Source of the DNA: Epiperipatus broadwayi
Lineage: Eukaryota; Onychophora; Udeonychophora; Euonychophora; Peripatidae
Direction of reading: 5' to 3'
Length of the DNA stretch: 64,000 nucleotides
Assembly (NCBI GenBank): GCA_028023455.1
Contig: JAQFVV010000013.1
Location: 15,328,258-15,392,257, forward strand
How positions within the stretch are numbered: the first letter of the stretch is position 1; each line of letters begins with the position of its first letter. A program made the translations under genes and the position numbers. A model generated the notes under the pieces. That model was not told the DNA's origin and did not search any database. It saw only the letters and a program-made list of their open reading frames with translations. Below, piece by piece: positions 23,162 through 35,049 of this stretch.

Positions 23162-26100
23162 GTTCTGAATTTACCAAAAAAATAAAATGACTCCTTAAAA
23201 ACTATCAGTGTCTGGTAAATGATAATACAAACAGCAGTTAAAATGTCAAAACACTGATGTATAAAAATGTGAGAAGTGAATCGACTGATTTTATTATTAG
23301 AGTGCTGTTAAACTTGGGAGAGTTTTTACAGAAACAAGGAAAAATTTGATGTAAACAAAATTGGAGCTATACTGCCATTCTATGAAACAGAACTATGAAA
23401 CTAAAATGATGCAAAATACTACATAATAACTCTGAGACTTAACCTTATATTAATTGTGGTCATTCAGTTTATGACATTAAACAAGTACCACCATGCAATA
23501 ATATGTAAATAGACAGACGGACTCCAAGGATATCACAATTACCTGAATTCTTACAATCTACGATTGAATCCGAACTAAATAAAATTGAACAACAGCTGCC
23601 CAATATTAGTAAATAGGTATTCAGCTAATCTCAGATAAAAAGTAAAATAATGATGAAAAGCTGTTCAAACTTTTACAACCCAACAAGTAGAAAGTCTGAT
23701 TAATCCTGCTTTCCTTTCCCTAGTTCTGTTATAAATTCCTGTAGGAGAGGTTTTTGCCCAGCTGTGGTGCTATTTAAATGTCATTTTACTTTGATCTATC
23801 TATGAATATGTATATACAGATTAAAATGCATATATATATCGAGACAAATATATAGATAAATCGTGTGTGTGTATGTGCATGTCTCTTAAAGAAAGCTTAA
23901 AGAAAAAAAATTTACAAATTATTTTTTAGCTAAGAAATCGCTATGCTTTCTAAATAAAATTAATATTAAAGGAATTTTAGTCATTTATTTAATATGTGTA
24001 ACTTTCTAAATATAACTTTAAAAACATTTTTTGATTTTCTTATATTTAGTAATCTCTTAAATCAATTAAGTGAATTAAAAACGTGAAAATAAACTACCTA
24101 CAATTTTTTTTTTTTCTGATACATTTTTCTAACATCTCAAAAATTTTCAGTGTTTTTCTGTAAATTAAAAAAAAACTGATAAGATAAACAGAGAAACTCT
24201 TTGAAAAAAGATAAATAAAAATAGTTAGAATTCATTATATAATTATTTTTGAACATCACTTAGTAACAAATATTTTGTAGATAAGAAGGACTAGACTTAT
24301 AAACAAAAAAAGAACAATGCTTGCCATCAACAAGCTATTCCCCTAATGCCTAAATGTCTCAGCATTTCTGAGTAAACATCTAAGACCAGTCTCACCCAAG
24401 TTCTCTATCCATTAAGAAACAACAAAGTATTCTAAGAAAAATAAAACTCTTGAGAAAGTCAAATACCTGCAAAATATTAATTTATTTCCACTCCAAACTA
24501 ATACCCAAATAAAAAAAAAGATTGTTCAATACCCAAATAAAAAAAAGATTGTTCAACTGTGCAAGTAAATCCTTTTTACTATCGCTTCTGAAAGACTAAA
24601 AATTCTCAATAGTATTGTTTCAAACAATAAAAAACAGTTAAATCATTAAAAGATATTATTTCAGAACTTTGAATATATGTAATTAAATAATATAGATTTG
24701 TAAAAAAAAAAAAAAATATTATTCATTTTATATATTTTTCTAACCAACAATTTATCATATATTAAAATTTTTTAACTAATGCTAATATTTTTTGTAAATC
24801 TTTATATTTATTGATATATTTTTAGATATAAATGTAATTTTCACACACACATACTATCCAATGGTACAAAGTCTATTTACACATAGAAAGCGTGTGGTGT
24901 TGAAATATCTCAGAAAGAAACGTTTTCTGCTGAAGAAATTAAAAGACAATATTGTAAAATATCAAGTAAATGGGGAAAGGGCCAGCATGTTTTATATGTG
25001 GATGTATTTGTGGTTAATAGATTAGTGACAATACTTTTCTAGAACAGTTTTATTTTTGCTTTTTTTTTTTTTTTTTTGAAATTAGAATAGCTGTATTCAT
25101 TTATAAGAGGATGTTTATTAGTGTTATTAATTTTCCAATTGAATAAGATATAACATTGTAATCATAATTAAGTCCAGATACAGATTCTTCTCATAAAAAT
25201 TATTTGACTTGGCAATATGTAAATTTCATTTTCTTACCTTACATCATCAGTATCGCACCCTTTTTGATGTAATAGTTCCTGGCCACTCGCTACCATTTTC
25301 TCAACTAAAATAAATTAGAAACAAATTAATTTTAATATTACATAAATTCAGTACTCTAACAGAGACCATATTAGGTTAAAGTTACAGCAAAAGTGAAACC
25401 ATGCCCACGATTACAGGGAGAATATTAGATTAATATAAATAGCAAATTTAAAGCACACACACTTTAGATTGGCTAATTTATTTAGCTTTGAAAAATTAAT
25501 TTACTCTTTCCAAATAATATGTGAATTGGAATTAAGCTATATATAAAAAAATCAACATATACTTATTTATACTTTTGCTGGTTAACACAGTTTAAATACT
25601 GACAATTTTGAATGAGTTATTTCATGTTAGATTTTCCTTAATTTATATATAGATTGATTATCATTTATTCATAATTAGATAAACCCATAGTTTTTTTTTT
25701 ATAATCTGTAAAAATTCATATTATTATTTGCAGAGAATATAATTTAAATTTGATACACAATTTGCGTAATAATTTCATTTTGCACAATGAAAAAATAAAA
25801 CTTATACTATCAGAAACTAAATATAAGTAAAGCAATGAAGCTTAAAAATAGAAATGTTACCATTTAAAAAAATTAAGACAACAAAGAATTTTATTATTTT
25901 TTTAAAATAAGATTACTTTTGTGCTTTTTCATAAACTTCAATAGAATAAGTTTTAAATTTAATTTTTAGTAGCAGTTTCATTATTCTTCATAAAATTATA
26001 ATTAAAAGCATATACAATACACTTCTAATAATTTTAATGAACATGTAAATAATTTTACAGTTAATCAAATGAGTAATGCTAAGAATGAAAAACTATTCAT

Positions 26101-26280
26101 GGATTAAACAAATATAACCATTTTACTAAGGTAATTTACAAGATTCCTAAATAATCATTTAAAAGAACTTATAAATGATGACCACTTTTTGTTATATTAA
26201 TGTCAATCTATTTGGTGAGATAAAATATTGTACACTGCTAATGAATAGTGCTACAAGTTTCATAATTTGTATGATATATG
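23162..26280. other. AT-rich stretch, no gene seen
   Basis: About 3.1 kb without recognisable genes. It holds the 28-bp tandem duplication annotated separately, microsatellite-like (TG)n near 23860 and long A and T runs. Confidence 0.4.
24501..24555. repeat. Tandem duplication, 28/27 bp x 2
   Basis: Units 24501-24528 and 24529-24555 both read ATACCCAAAT, an A-run, then GATTGTTCA, and differ only in the length of the A-run. Confidence 0.9.
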
Positions 26281-27560
26281 ATGGCTGGAAAAGTTGCAAA
26301 ATGGATGGAAAAAAATAATTATTGGAGGAAATGCAAGGCAGTTTTAGATCAGATAGGCATATAGGAGATAGTTTATTTATAGTTACACAACTTATGAATA
26401 TGAGTAAGAATTCAGGCAGACAGTTACAAATGAGTTTTATAGATATAGAGAAGGTGTATGATAGAGCAAATAGAAATAAATTATGGTAGGTTTAGAAAAT
26501 TTGGGAATGGATGAAGCTTTAGTGGATATTATTAAGAAATTATATGAAAATAATTACTATACATATGAATTAGGGGATATAGAATCAGTTAATTAAAAAT
26601 GGAGTGGGACTAAGGCAAGGATGCCCTATGTCACCTATTTTGTTTTTATTGTATTTGAATGAAATGGAGAGAGCAATAGAAAGACTAGGATACTGTTATT
26701 AGGTGGCAAGGGAGTATATACTTTGTCGGGTCATTTTTTGTGGATGTCTTTTTGTGTGCAGAAAGAAGAGAAGATATGGAAGGTATGCTGAGGACATGCG
26801 CAAGGGTGGGTAAAGAGATGGGGATTGATGGTTAATACTGGGGAAAGAGAAGATGACGAATTTTTATTGAGCGATATAAAGTTAAGTGTGGTGATTAGAT
26901 ATAGTTATTTGGGAATCATCTTAAGTAATCAGAAAAATTTCTTGGATGAATGGGAGAAAAATATGATAAATGAAGCAAAGAAAAGAAAGGCATTGATAAA
27001 GAAATTAACAGTTTTCATATAATTAATATGATGTAGCTAAAATTGTATGGAAGGAAGTTGCAGTAGCAGGGTTAACATATGGCAATGATGCATTATGTGT
27101 TAGTAATTACTTAGAAAAAGTACAAAGGTAAGTAGGAAGACATGTATTAGATGCAGATGTGTGGACAGCAAAGGAGACAATTCAAGGGAAAATGGGATGG
27201 TCAAGTTTTTATATGAGAGATGCAAAAAGCCAAATGAAAATGTTCAGTAAATTGCAGTTTACGGATAATAAAAGAATAGCCAAAATAGTATTTAATTGTG
27301 TTACGAATAAAGGGCAGGCAACAAGATGGGTGAGAAAGGTAATGCGATATGCAGAAGATTTGGATAAAGAATTTATATCAGTATACTTGTACAAAAGATG
27401 GGATGAATATAAACAAATCAAAGAATAGGTCTGTTTTGTCAGATTCAAATTTATATGCAATTTTACGAATAGATACTAGTACTCTCAATCTGGATTATGA
27501 TAGTTTAGAGCAGAATTGTAGACAACTGCATAAATCTCATTCCTAAGAAAATAAAATATT
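26281..27560 (+). pseudogene. LINE reverse transcriptase, decayed partial copy
   Basis: RT blocks appear in the canonical order on the plus strand. DSLFIVTQLMNMSKNSGRQL is followed by SFIDIEKVYDRANRNKLW (the F-x-D-x-E-K-A-(Y/F)-D-x-V block) near 26435-26490. NGVGLRQGCPMSPILFLLYL (the G-L-R-Q-G-C-P-x-S-P block) lies at about 26600-26660. The F-A-D-D catalytic block survives only as FFVDVFLCAERREDME near 26735-26780, so the second catalytic Asp is lost. Then come YLGIILSNQ (26912-26940), GLTYGNDALCVSN (27072-27110) and a long C-terminal frame 27159-27428 including MGWSSFYMRDAKSQ. Several frameshifts and stops separate the blocks. The endonuclease is missing, so it is 5'-truncated. The C-terminal MGWSSF-x-x-R-(E/D)-A-(K/S)-S-K motif is shared by LINEs of several invertebrates. 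The clade (RTE/CR1/Jockey-like) is not resolved. Confidence 0.82.
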
Positions 27561-27639
27561 TTTTGATATATATTTTTATGATATATGTGAACATATTTAA
27601 TAAATTTGTATGAAAATTATGGTTTCAAATAATACTTCT

Positions 27640-27717
27640 ATTTATGTAACTTGTGGTCCACTAGAAGTGTTACGAAAGACAATGTGGCCCTCAGCAAAAA
27701 AATTTTGCCCACCCCTG
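27640..27717. repeat. Solo hAT-type terminal fragment
   Basis: Reading inward on the minus strand from 27717: CAGGGGTGGGCAAAATTTTT, then TTGCTGAGGGCCACATTGTC. This is a typical hAT-family TIR and subterminal sequence. No matching opposite end or transposase lies nearby. Confidence 0.65.
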
Positions 27718-27889
27718 TCATAGACAATTATAATATATTTACTTTTGTTTATAAATAATGTTTGTGATTTTTTAAAAAAAAAATTCAGTTAAATGGTTTT
27801 TATATAAAAAATAGATTTTATGCTCATCTTATTAAATTTATTTATTGAAAAAAAAAACAGTGCTGATATAGTACGCGCTCGATGCCATT
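27718..27889. other. AT-rich spacer
   Basis: No feature recognised. Confidence 0.4.
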
Positions 27890-28262
27890 TTGAATTGTAA
27901 AATATTGCTGACACATACAAGCGATAAATGACATCGAATAGAAGCACGTAGTTTCAAAAAATGGCAGGAAAAAAAATAAGCTAAAAAACAGTGGGAAAAA
28001 TAAATTAACCTATGTAACAGCACGTTAATTTTTTTTTCCAATGTACTATAACATTTTTTATTTTTCCTGCCATTTTTTAGGGTTTTTTTCCCCCCACCAT
28101 ATATCAGGCATATTATGCCCTATCTATTTAAGTCCGTTACATAGATTAATTTATTTTTCCTGTCACTTTTTAGGTTAATTTTCCCGCCATTTTTTGAAAC
28201 TACATGCTTCTAGTCGATGTCCTTTATTGCTTGTACATGTCAGCACCCAAAAAACTTTACTA
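27890..28262. repeat. Inverted repeat, family HP6 (copy 1)
   Basis: Left arm 27907-28020 (GCTGACACATACAAGCGATA, ATGACATCGAATAGAAGCA, CGTAGTTTCAAAAAATGGC) is matched by right arm 28137-28247 (GTTACATAGATTAATTTATT, CCCGCCATTTTTTGAAACTA, TGCTTCTAGTCGATGTC, TGTACATGTCAGCA). It shares with the fold-back at 30085-30243 the string GCGCTC..GCATTTTGAATT and AGCRATAAATGACATC. A short left tail (GTACGCGCTCGATGCC) lies outside the arms, as in the other fold-backs. No TSD was found. Confidence 0.7.
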
Positions 28263-29189
28263 TTTATCTACATTCTATTACAATTATTTAGATAAATTGT
28301 TATGTAGTTAGTCTTAGCAGGTGGATTTTTTTAAGAGGAAAAGTTGTGGTTTTGGAAATTTTCCATAGTGGAAAACTTTTATAGTAACAGAACAAAAATA
28401 ATATTTTGCACTATGTCTAGGAAAACAAATTTCTTTTTTAAAAAAAGTTATATTCGACAATCCTTCAGTTGCTGATTAAATAATATTGCAATATATTGTA
28501 GTTGATTTTGTAATCTTTATATGTTATAACAATTTTCCCGTTTTTATAGATTCTGATAGACCTTTTTTTTACATACTATGAAGTGAAAGTTAATCAAGCT
28601 ATGAAGATGGAAAATATAAATATTTCATTCATATATATATTTCCTGATTAACTGGCCTACTAATTATTGCAACTTATGCTGCTGACGGAATCAGCTTTTT
28701 TGTTTTTATCAGGGCACCAGGATTCATACAAGAATCCACTGAAATCCATCACGTCGCAAATTGTAAATTGAGAAGAAAATAATTTAAAGGATTGGGTTTT
28801 TGATTTCCTGTAACTTAGTTATTTTTCAGAGAATATTACACCCGGGCTTAATCAACAAATATTGGCAAATGCAAATTAATTATACATTCAAATCCTAATA
28901 AACTAACATTAATAAATTTAATAACTATCATTAATAACGCACAATGAAAAGTTGATATTAGAAATAAATATTTTATTCTAACAAATTAAAATATTAAAAA
29001 CATAAATTACTAATAAGTTTGAAAGAATACACGCACGCTAATCCAGATATGAATCAATTAATTAACAGTTTAACGATTTTAAAGTTCACTTTAAGTTTCA
29101 TCCATAAATTTTTTTGGAAATCCACAAATGGCTCTATTACTAGTACATTATAAGCTTAATCTAGTCACAATCGGTAATAATTAATCATA
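28263..29189. other. AT-rich stretch, no gene seen
   Basis: No feature recognised. A slightly GC-richer patch at 28680-28760 has no identifiable content. Confidence 0.35.
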
Positions 29190-29500
29190 GCTTACCGGTA
29201 AGTTTAGAAAATTTCTGTAGACAGTTGATTACCATGCATGGTTTTTCATGAGGTAGAATGAGCTCATGGCCATTGGTTTTAACTTGTTCTTGGCCAGTCC
29301 TAAAGGCTAGTCACGAAAGCTTTTCTAGTGAACGTCTTCATGAATGATGTCAGCAAAAGCCTCGGTCCACTCAGCATGAAGAATTATTTCAGTGTAGAGT
29401 GATCCTGGATCTTTCATGATCCAGGACCAGCCAAAAGAAAAACAGACAAGACCTTGATCACACTGGTATTCTTCCTTTTATACTCGAGGTCTAGTTTTCA
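29190..29500 (-). other. GC-richer island with promoter-like features
   Basis: This ~300-bp block is clearly less A/T-rich than its surroundings. On the minus strand a TATAAAAGG box (29474-29482) precedes, by ~57 bp, an ATG that opens a 30-codon frame (29325-29417) starting MKDPGSLYTEIILHAEW. The block also has a stem-loop (TCCTGGATC-TTTCAT-GATCCAGGA, around 29402-29425) and a 12-bp palindrome CTTACCGGTAAG. It might be a solo LTR, a retroelement 5' end or a true promoter with first exon. I cannot decide between these. Confidence 0.35.
29474..29482 (-). promoter_or_regulatory. TATA box candidate
   Basis: TATAAAAGG on the minus strand is a canonical pol II TATA box in a GC-richer context (CGAG before, AAGAATACC after). 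No downstream gene is established, so the call rests on the motif and the compositional island only. Confidence 0.3.
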
Positions 29501-29954
29501 GACTTCTGCCCATATTTTCTTTTATGCTTTTATCAACATACAAGATAATAATCTTGTACATTCTTTCTTAAATTTAATTTACAAAGTCTTTTTTTTTTAA
29601 ACATAATTCCGCCATCTTTAATTGTAGTTAAAAAGATTTTACTAATTGAAATTTGCATATGAAATTCTCTTTCTTTTAGTTTATCTGGATTAGTAATTTG
29701 CATGTCTTTTATTCTTTCCAATTTTAACTTTTATTTTTAATTACATAAAAAAAAATATGATCGAAAAATTTTAACTTTCATTGTATGTTTTAAAAAAAAA
29801 AAAATTACACAAACTAAAAGAATATTTAAAATTTAAAAGATCTTTAAATTTACTTTTTTTTAAACTTTTAAATATTCTCAAATGTCAATATATTTTTGTA
29901 CCATACATAAATAAACGGTACAATGTATACATCATAAACAATTTTTGATACCAA
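29501..29954. other. AT-rich spacer
   Basis: A/T homopolymer-rich with small A/T palindromes (AATATTTAAAATTTAAAAG near 29820); no gene. Confidence 0.4.
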
Positions 29955-30081
29955 TTTGAAATTATAAGCTTGGTTTAAACAATTTTATGTTTATTCATTT
30001 ATTGTAATAAAATTTTTTAATAAGTTATAAGGTTTATTTAGAAGGAATATAGTTTTAGTATTTTGAAATTATAAGCTTGGT
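29955..30081. repeat. 21-bp direct repeat pair around an 83-bp insert
   Basis: TTGAAATTATAAGCTTGGTTT occurs at about 29956-29976 and 30061-30081. The identical repeats bracket an A/T-rich segment. This could be a TSD-like footprint of a small insertion or a local duplication. Confidence 0.7.
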
Positions 30082-30084
30082 TTG

Positions 30085-30243
30085 ATCGGACCGATTTAGA
30101 GTGCGCTCTCCGCATTTTGAATTCTAAGGATCACCCAAGACTACCGCTGACACATCAAAGCAACTCCGTGTGGATTATTTGATGTCATTTATTGCTTGGA
30201 GTTGTCAGTGGTGGTTCTGGGCAGTCCTTAGAATTCAAAATAT
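30085..30243. repeat. Fold-back, family HP6 (copy 2)
   Basis: The palindrome 30114-30243 begins ATTTTGAATTCTAAGGA and ends with its complement. CCAAGACTACCGCTGACAC-type sequence pairs with GTCAGTGGTGGTTCTGGGC. A GC-rich one-sided tail (GATCGGACCGATTTAGAGTG, CGCTCTCCGC) lies to the left. It is related to the copy at 27890-28262 through the GCGCTC..ATTTTGAATT end and GCAATAAATGACATC. Confidence 0.7.
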
Positions 30244-32310
30244 TTTTCTGAAAAACAGATACTTATTGTATCAATATCATTGTAGAAATGCAGAAACAGA
30301 AAATCTTGTACTTAAATTCTTTGTTTTGTAAGATCTATAAGTAAAAAAAAAAAATATTGGGAACTCTGTTTGTTTGAAATCATTTAAAATTTTGTATTCA
30401 AAAATGCAGTAGGCAATTGCAGAAAAAATGTCAGATAGTGCAATCATTAGATAAATTTGCATTAAATAATTATATGAGATTAGCTGCTTGGTGGGTTATA
30501 TGACATTTAAGACATCAAGTGACAGGTCAAGCACAACTCACCATTTAATTAACGAGATCGCTTTTATTTACTCTGATGATTATTGATCCTGCATTATTTC
30601 TAAACTATTATAAATTTGTAATAATGTTACATCATTCAATTACTCAATCATACGCAAGCCCACACATTTATATACATAACACATTTAATAAAGATTTACC
30701 TAAAGTTATATGTTCAGGCAGTAAAACTTTTGCATCTTTAATATGAGTTTTTGGTACCGCTAAATAATGATAGGTAGTTACTGGTCTTCTGTCTTCAAAT
30801 ATAGTTATATCTTCATCCTTATAATATACAATACATAATTCTTAGAATTCTGTAGATGCACATGTAACAAAATCTAATAAATTAGAATATTTTACAGCAA
30901 GATTCCCTGTATTGACATTTGAAACTTATTACATAGCAGCTTAAATTTCTTGACTAATGTACTTTTAATATGTCTATATCATATTTATAGAACAATAATG
31001 AGTATTAAATTGTGTTATTAACATAACATAATATTAATTTACCAATATTGTGCAGTAAATCATGCTTGAGCTTTCTCATGTTAAAAAAAAAATATGGTGT
31101 GTGTATTTAATCCCATTATATAGATGATAAGTGTTTATTCTAGAATCTAAATTTGTTCTGGCCTAAGCCCTGTCAAAATATTTGACAGAGCATCTGAGTA
31201 ATCTAGTATTAGTAAGCTATCATTAGTGCTATTGAGAAATAATTTAAGCTTAAAAAAATTAAACCCACTACTGTGTGATAAATATGATGTGAAAAAATAA
31301 ATAAATTAAGCTACTATGAAGAAAGAAGCTTCAAATATTAATATAGAAAATTTTGTTGTTGTTGGATTTATTATACATATAAATGTACGTAAATAGGTAA
31401 AACAATCTACATAGCCCACTGCATAAAACAATTTATATAGCTTATTGCAAAATGAAAACTTTTCCATTAGTTCTTCATAAAAGAATAGAAACTGCAAGAC
31501 AAAAACTTCTCCAATAATTCTTCATAGAAGAACAGAAAAAAAAAAATTACCAAGCTTGTAATAATTGGAAGAAAGATTTAACTATTTTTATATTTTTGTT
31601 TTACATTAACTATATATCATTTACTGACTAATACTCAATTGTAGCAGGATTAATTACGAATCATCCATCTGAAAGAAAAATCCTAAGCTTTGAACTCACA
31701 TCATAGGACATGGCAAAGCCTTTATATATTATAACCATCAGGACAAGCTAAACAGCTCCCCAAAGTAACCTCAGGATAGGCTAACTCTTCCACATTGCTC
31801 TAGTCTTAAATATCAGCAAATAAGCAATTAAAATTTGAGGTATGTAGAATATTAAGCACTGACATTATTGAAAAGCCATTCAAGTAATAATGAAGCATTT
31901 ATTTAATAATATAGCAATAAGAAAAGTAATTTCTCTGGAAGCAATCTAATTATAAAATAATGAAATTATAAATAATAAATTATAAAATAATAAGCATTGT
32001 AGATATTTTAAATAACACATTAATAAATGATATTATTTCCTTTGGAAATGCAACTCATAGCTTCACACAGTGAACATTAGCAAAGAGTAAACATTTCTAT
32101 TTAAACAATATAAAATATTAAACAATAAATAAGTTATCATGAGTATGGTAATATTTTTAATAAATTAGATATAAAATGAGATTTCAGAAGGTACATACAA
32201 AAAATAATATTTGTATTTTCTTGACAATAAATATTTTCAAAAACAGAAAAACATATCTATTGAATAATACATAAATTGAAGTGAGCACCAATTTGATTTT
32301 ATATTATATT
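30244..32310. other. AT-rich stretch, no gene seen
   Basis: About 2.1 kb without recognisable elements. A near repeat of TTCCATTAGTTCTTCATAAA / CCAATAATTCTTCATAGAA at 31458-31530 is a small local duplication. Confidence 0.4.
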
Positions 32311-32425
32311 GTCTGGGGATATTGGATGAGTAGGCACTAGATAGGGATTTTATGCACAAACCTTCCATTGATTACTCTGGCTTACACTAGTGGTGCTATT
32401 GTATAGAGAGTTTAACCTCTGTGTA
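32311..32425. mobile_element. HP1 fold-back, half-copy
   Basis: Only the right half of the palindrome is present: GTCTGGGGATATTGGATGAG, TAGGCACTAGATAGGGATTT, CCATTGATTACTCTGGCTTA and the family end TAGAGAGTTTAACCTCTGTG. It closely resembles the ends of copies at 3880-3997 and 56430-56540, so it is fairly young. Confidence 0.8.
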
Positions 32426-33441
32426 ATTAATTATATTCCTAAAAATTAATAACGCACTTTTAAAATTGGCTTAAGTATTTTAAAACTTATTTAAATGTTC
32501 ATTTTATGGGTAATTTAATTGAATAAACAGTTATAATAAGTAAGTTAAAAATACTCTTAACTCTTACAACTATAACATGTTTAAGAATAGGTTATATTTT
32601 AAAATAACGATTTATGGCTTTATACCTACTATTACAAATAAGCTGCACTAATAAACTAAAATTATTTAAATTTACTTATTTAAATACAAGTGACTTAATC
32701 CAGTTGAAATTAAAGGGGATTCGAACCCACACTTTCAAGCTGCCTTCAGTCATTCAATTTACTTACATAAATCTGTTTAAAATACTACAATTTTATAATA
32801 GTAACTATAACTCAATTGCCTATATTTACAGAATGGCTTATTACTACTACTATAGAAATAGCATTTGCTTAATAGAAAATAAACTATGCATTTTTTTTTG
32901 TAACACTATTAGGTTACAATATATAATATTCTCTATAGAAATTGATTTTCTCTTGCAGAATGCATAAGGATTCCAACAAATATAATTTTAAAAAAAATAC
33001 TTCAAACTTTATTAACCAGGCCTGGATTTAAGCATTAGCAAAATAAGTTTATGGTTTTCTTATTATCTTTAGAATATTTTAAAACTTTATATTTTATAAA
33101 TATGAATGCTTGGGATCATCAATATTATTTTCCAAAAGCACAAGTCCTATACATCAACTTGTTAGTTAAGTTGATTCTCTACCTCCACGAAGTCACAACT
33201 ATTTCCTTCTAATAGATCATCAGTCATCCTCTTTTTTTCTTTTACCTCCAAAAATTTCTACAATAAATGTACCCAATTCCACATCATAATTTTCTCAGTG
33301 GATACTCTCTTCAATACTGCAAATCAATTCTATCACCATTATTGAGATATTAAATTTCTTCTTTCTATGGCTTTCATCAATAATCCTCATCATTTCTATT
33401 GCACATCTTCTTTTTATATTATATACTTTTCAGATATAAAC
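32426..33441. other. AT-rich stretch, no gene accepted
   Basis: The 117-codon open frame 32614-32967 lacks any domain signature. It contains a T-arm-like GGGATTCGAACCC string (32716-32728), but no tRNA can be folded around it. Pyrimidine-rich sequence occupies 33180-33440. Confidence 0.4.
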
Positions 33442-33454
33442 TAGATTACTATAA

Positions 33455-33922
33455 TCATCAAATTGGAAAAGAATAAATATCTTTATGCTGTTCTTCCATA
33501 AAATAATAAATTCTTAAAACAGCTATATAAATATCAAATTTTTATATATACATAAAGTCTTTTTTAGCACCTGATTTGAATGGGAAATTATATAAATTGG
33601 CATATATATAATTGTAAAAAAAAAAAAAAAATGCATGTAATGTATTTTATTTATTATATTGTTATGATATAGTCAATTATTTTGCAATTACTGGATTTAT
33701 ATATAGGTTTTGATTTATTTTAATGATTTATATTGGTATTGGTTGTTTTAATTTCATTATTGAACACTAGATGGTTCATGTCTGTAATAGTTCATTAACA
33801 TAATAGATTATTAACATTTGAAAAGGGCACCAAATCAGGTGCTGAAAAAAGCTTTTTATGTATATATAAAAAAAAATTGATATTTATATAGCTGTTGCAA
33901 GAATTTATTATTTTCTGATTAT
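33455..33922 (-). mobile_element. Fold-back retroposon-like element HP3
   Basis: The palindrome 33500-33914 has arms of ~80-90 bp. AAAATAATAAATTCTT, CAGCTATATAAATATCAA and AGCACCTGATTTG each have complements in 33824-33914, around an A/T-rich loop. A 45-nt tail (33455-33499) lies only on the left. A perfect 13-bp TSD TAGATTACTATAA (33442-33454, 33923-33935) encloses it. On the minus strand the tail begins ATGGAAGAACAGCATAAAGA and ends TTTGATGATT, which resembles the HP1 tail (AACAGC..GCATAAAGAATG..GTGATGTTT). Confidence 0.8.
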
Positions 33923-34173
33923 TAGATTACTATAAATCCATCTGTTCACTATTGTTAATAGTATCTTAACTGCAAGTGAGATTAATTTCATTGTACTAAA
34001 ATTCTTATATTTTTAATGAATTAGGCCTTTTCTTTGAATAAATCATAACTATCAACAAATCTTTTGATTACTCTCATGATCATTGCTATGTCTAAGGATA
34101 AGTCTTGAAATGTAACTGTCAAAAAAATTGACAAATATTTTCAAGACTTTAAAATTTTCCATTGTTTGCTATA

Positions 34174-34574
34174 TAACAAAATGTGTGGTTTATATATGTA
34201 ATAAAGTCAGATATTCTACGGTGATATCGCCACACAAACTCAAATATATATTATTCTAATTATTTATTTCTTAAGCGCTTTTCAAAGGAGCTATGCCTTC
34301 ATTTTCAAAGCTATAGATAGATAGCGATGTTCAATTTATTTAAACCATCAGATGCAAATTATTTAAATTAGGTCTGCCATTTCTTCGAGATTGCGTAGAA
34401 CGTGTCTCTTTTATTTAACGAGTTTTCATCCAAGTTAATGAAATAGGCCTCCTATCTATCTATAGCTTTGAAAATGAAGGCATAGGCTTCTTCGAAAAGC
34501 GCTTAAGAAATAAATAATTAGAATAATATATATTTGAGTTTGTGTGGCGATATCACTGTAGAATATCTGACTTT
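34174..34574 (-). mobile_element. Fold-back retroposon-like element HP4
   Basis: The palindrome 34200-34577 has arms of ~130 bp that are nearly identical: AATAAAGTCAGATATTCTAC, GTGATATCGCCACACAAACT, TATTTCTTAAGCGCTTTTC and CTATAGATAGATAG all reappear complemented at 34450-34577. High arm identity suggests youth or gene conversion. A 26-nt tail (34174-34199) is on the left only. A perfect 13-bp TSD ATTGTTTGCTATA (34161-34173, 34575-34587) encloses it. The 115-bp loop has no coding content. Confidence 0.85.
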
Positions 34575-34587
34575 ATTGTTTGCTATA

Positions 34588-35049
34588 CTGCACAAATATT
34601 GTGTGCACTAAAGGGGCAGTCCAGAGTATTTTTATTAATTTAGAAAAAAGTTACTATGTTGCTTTCTGGATAAATTGAAGCACAAATCAAGATAAAAGCA
34701 TTTAATGAACAATAAACTTATAAAATATGAAACAAATAAAATAAGTTATCATTATCAAATTCATCACAAATTATTTTATCAGAATGTGAAGCCCTTACTG
34801 CATTTTCCTCAAAAACATCTGACTGAATTGCAGAATTGATCAATGCATAATTTATTTATTTAAGTTGTAGATAACTCAAGTGAAGCAAGATTGTATTAAT
34901 TGAAAGAACTCAGTATTAAATGGACATTGATGGAACTTTATTAAGCTAGAAAAAAAAGATGAAGAAATAATCTAAAAAGTAATCATGCACTTTATTATAA
35001 AGACACAACTAATGGAAGAATAAATGGAATTGAATTTATTGTAAATATA
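34588..35049. other. AT-rich spacer
   Basis: No feature recognised. Confidence 0.35.

Noticed and set aside
32614-32967. 117-codon open frame and a T-arm-like GGGATTCGAACCC inside it
   Set aside because: No protein signature. No A-box, acceptor stem or anticodon arm can be placed around the T-arm-like string, so it is neither a gene nor a tRNA.
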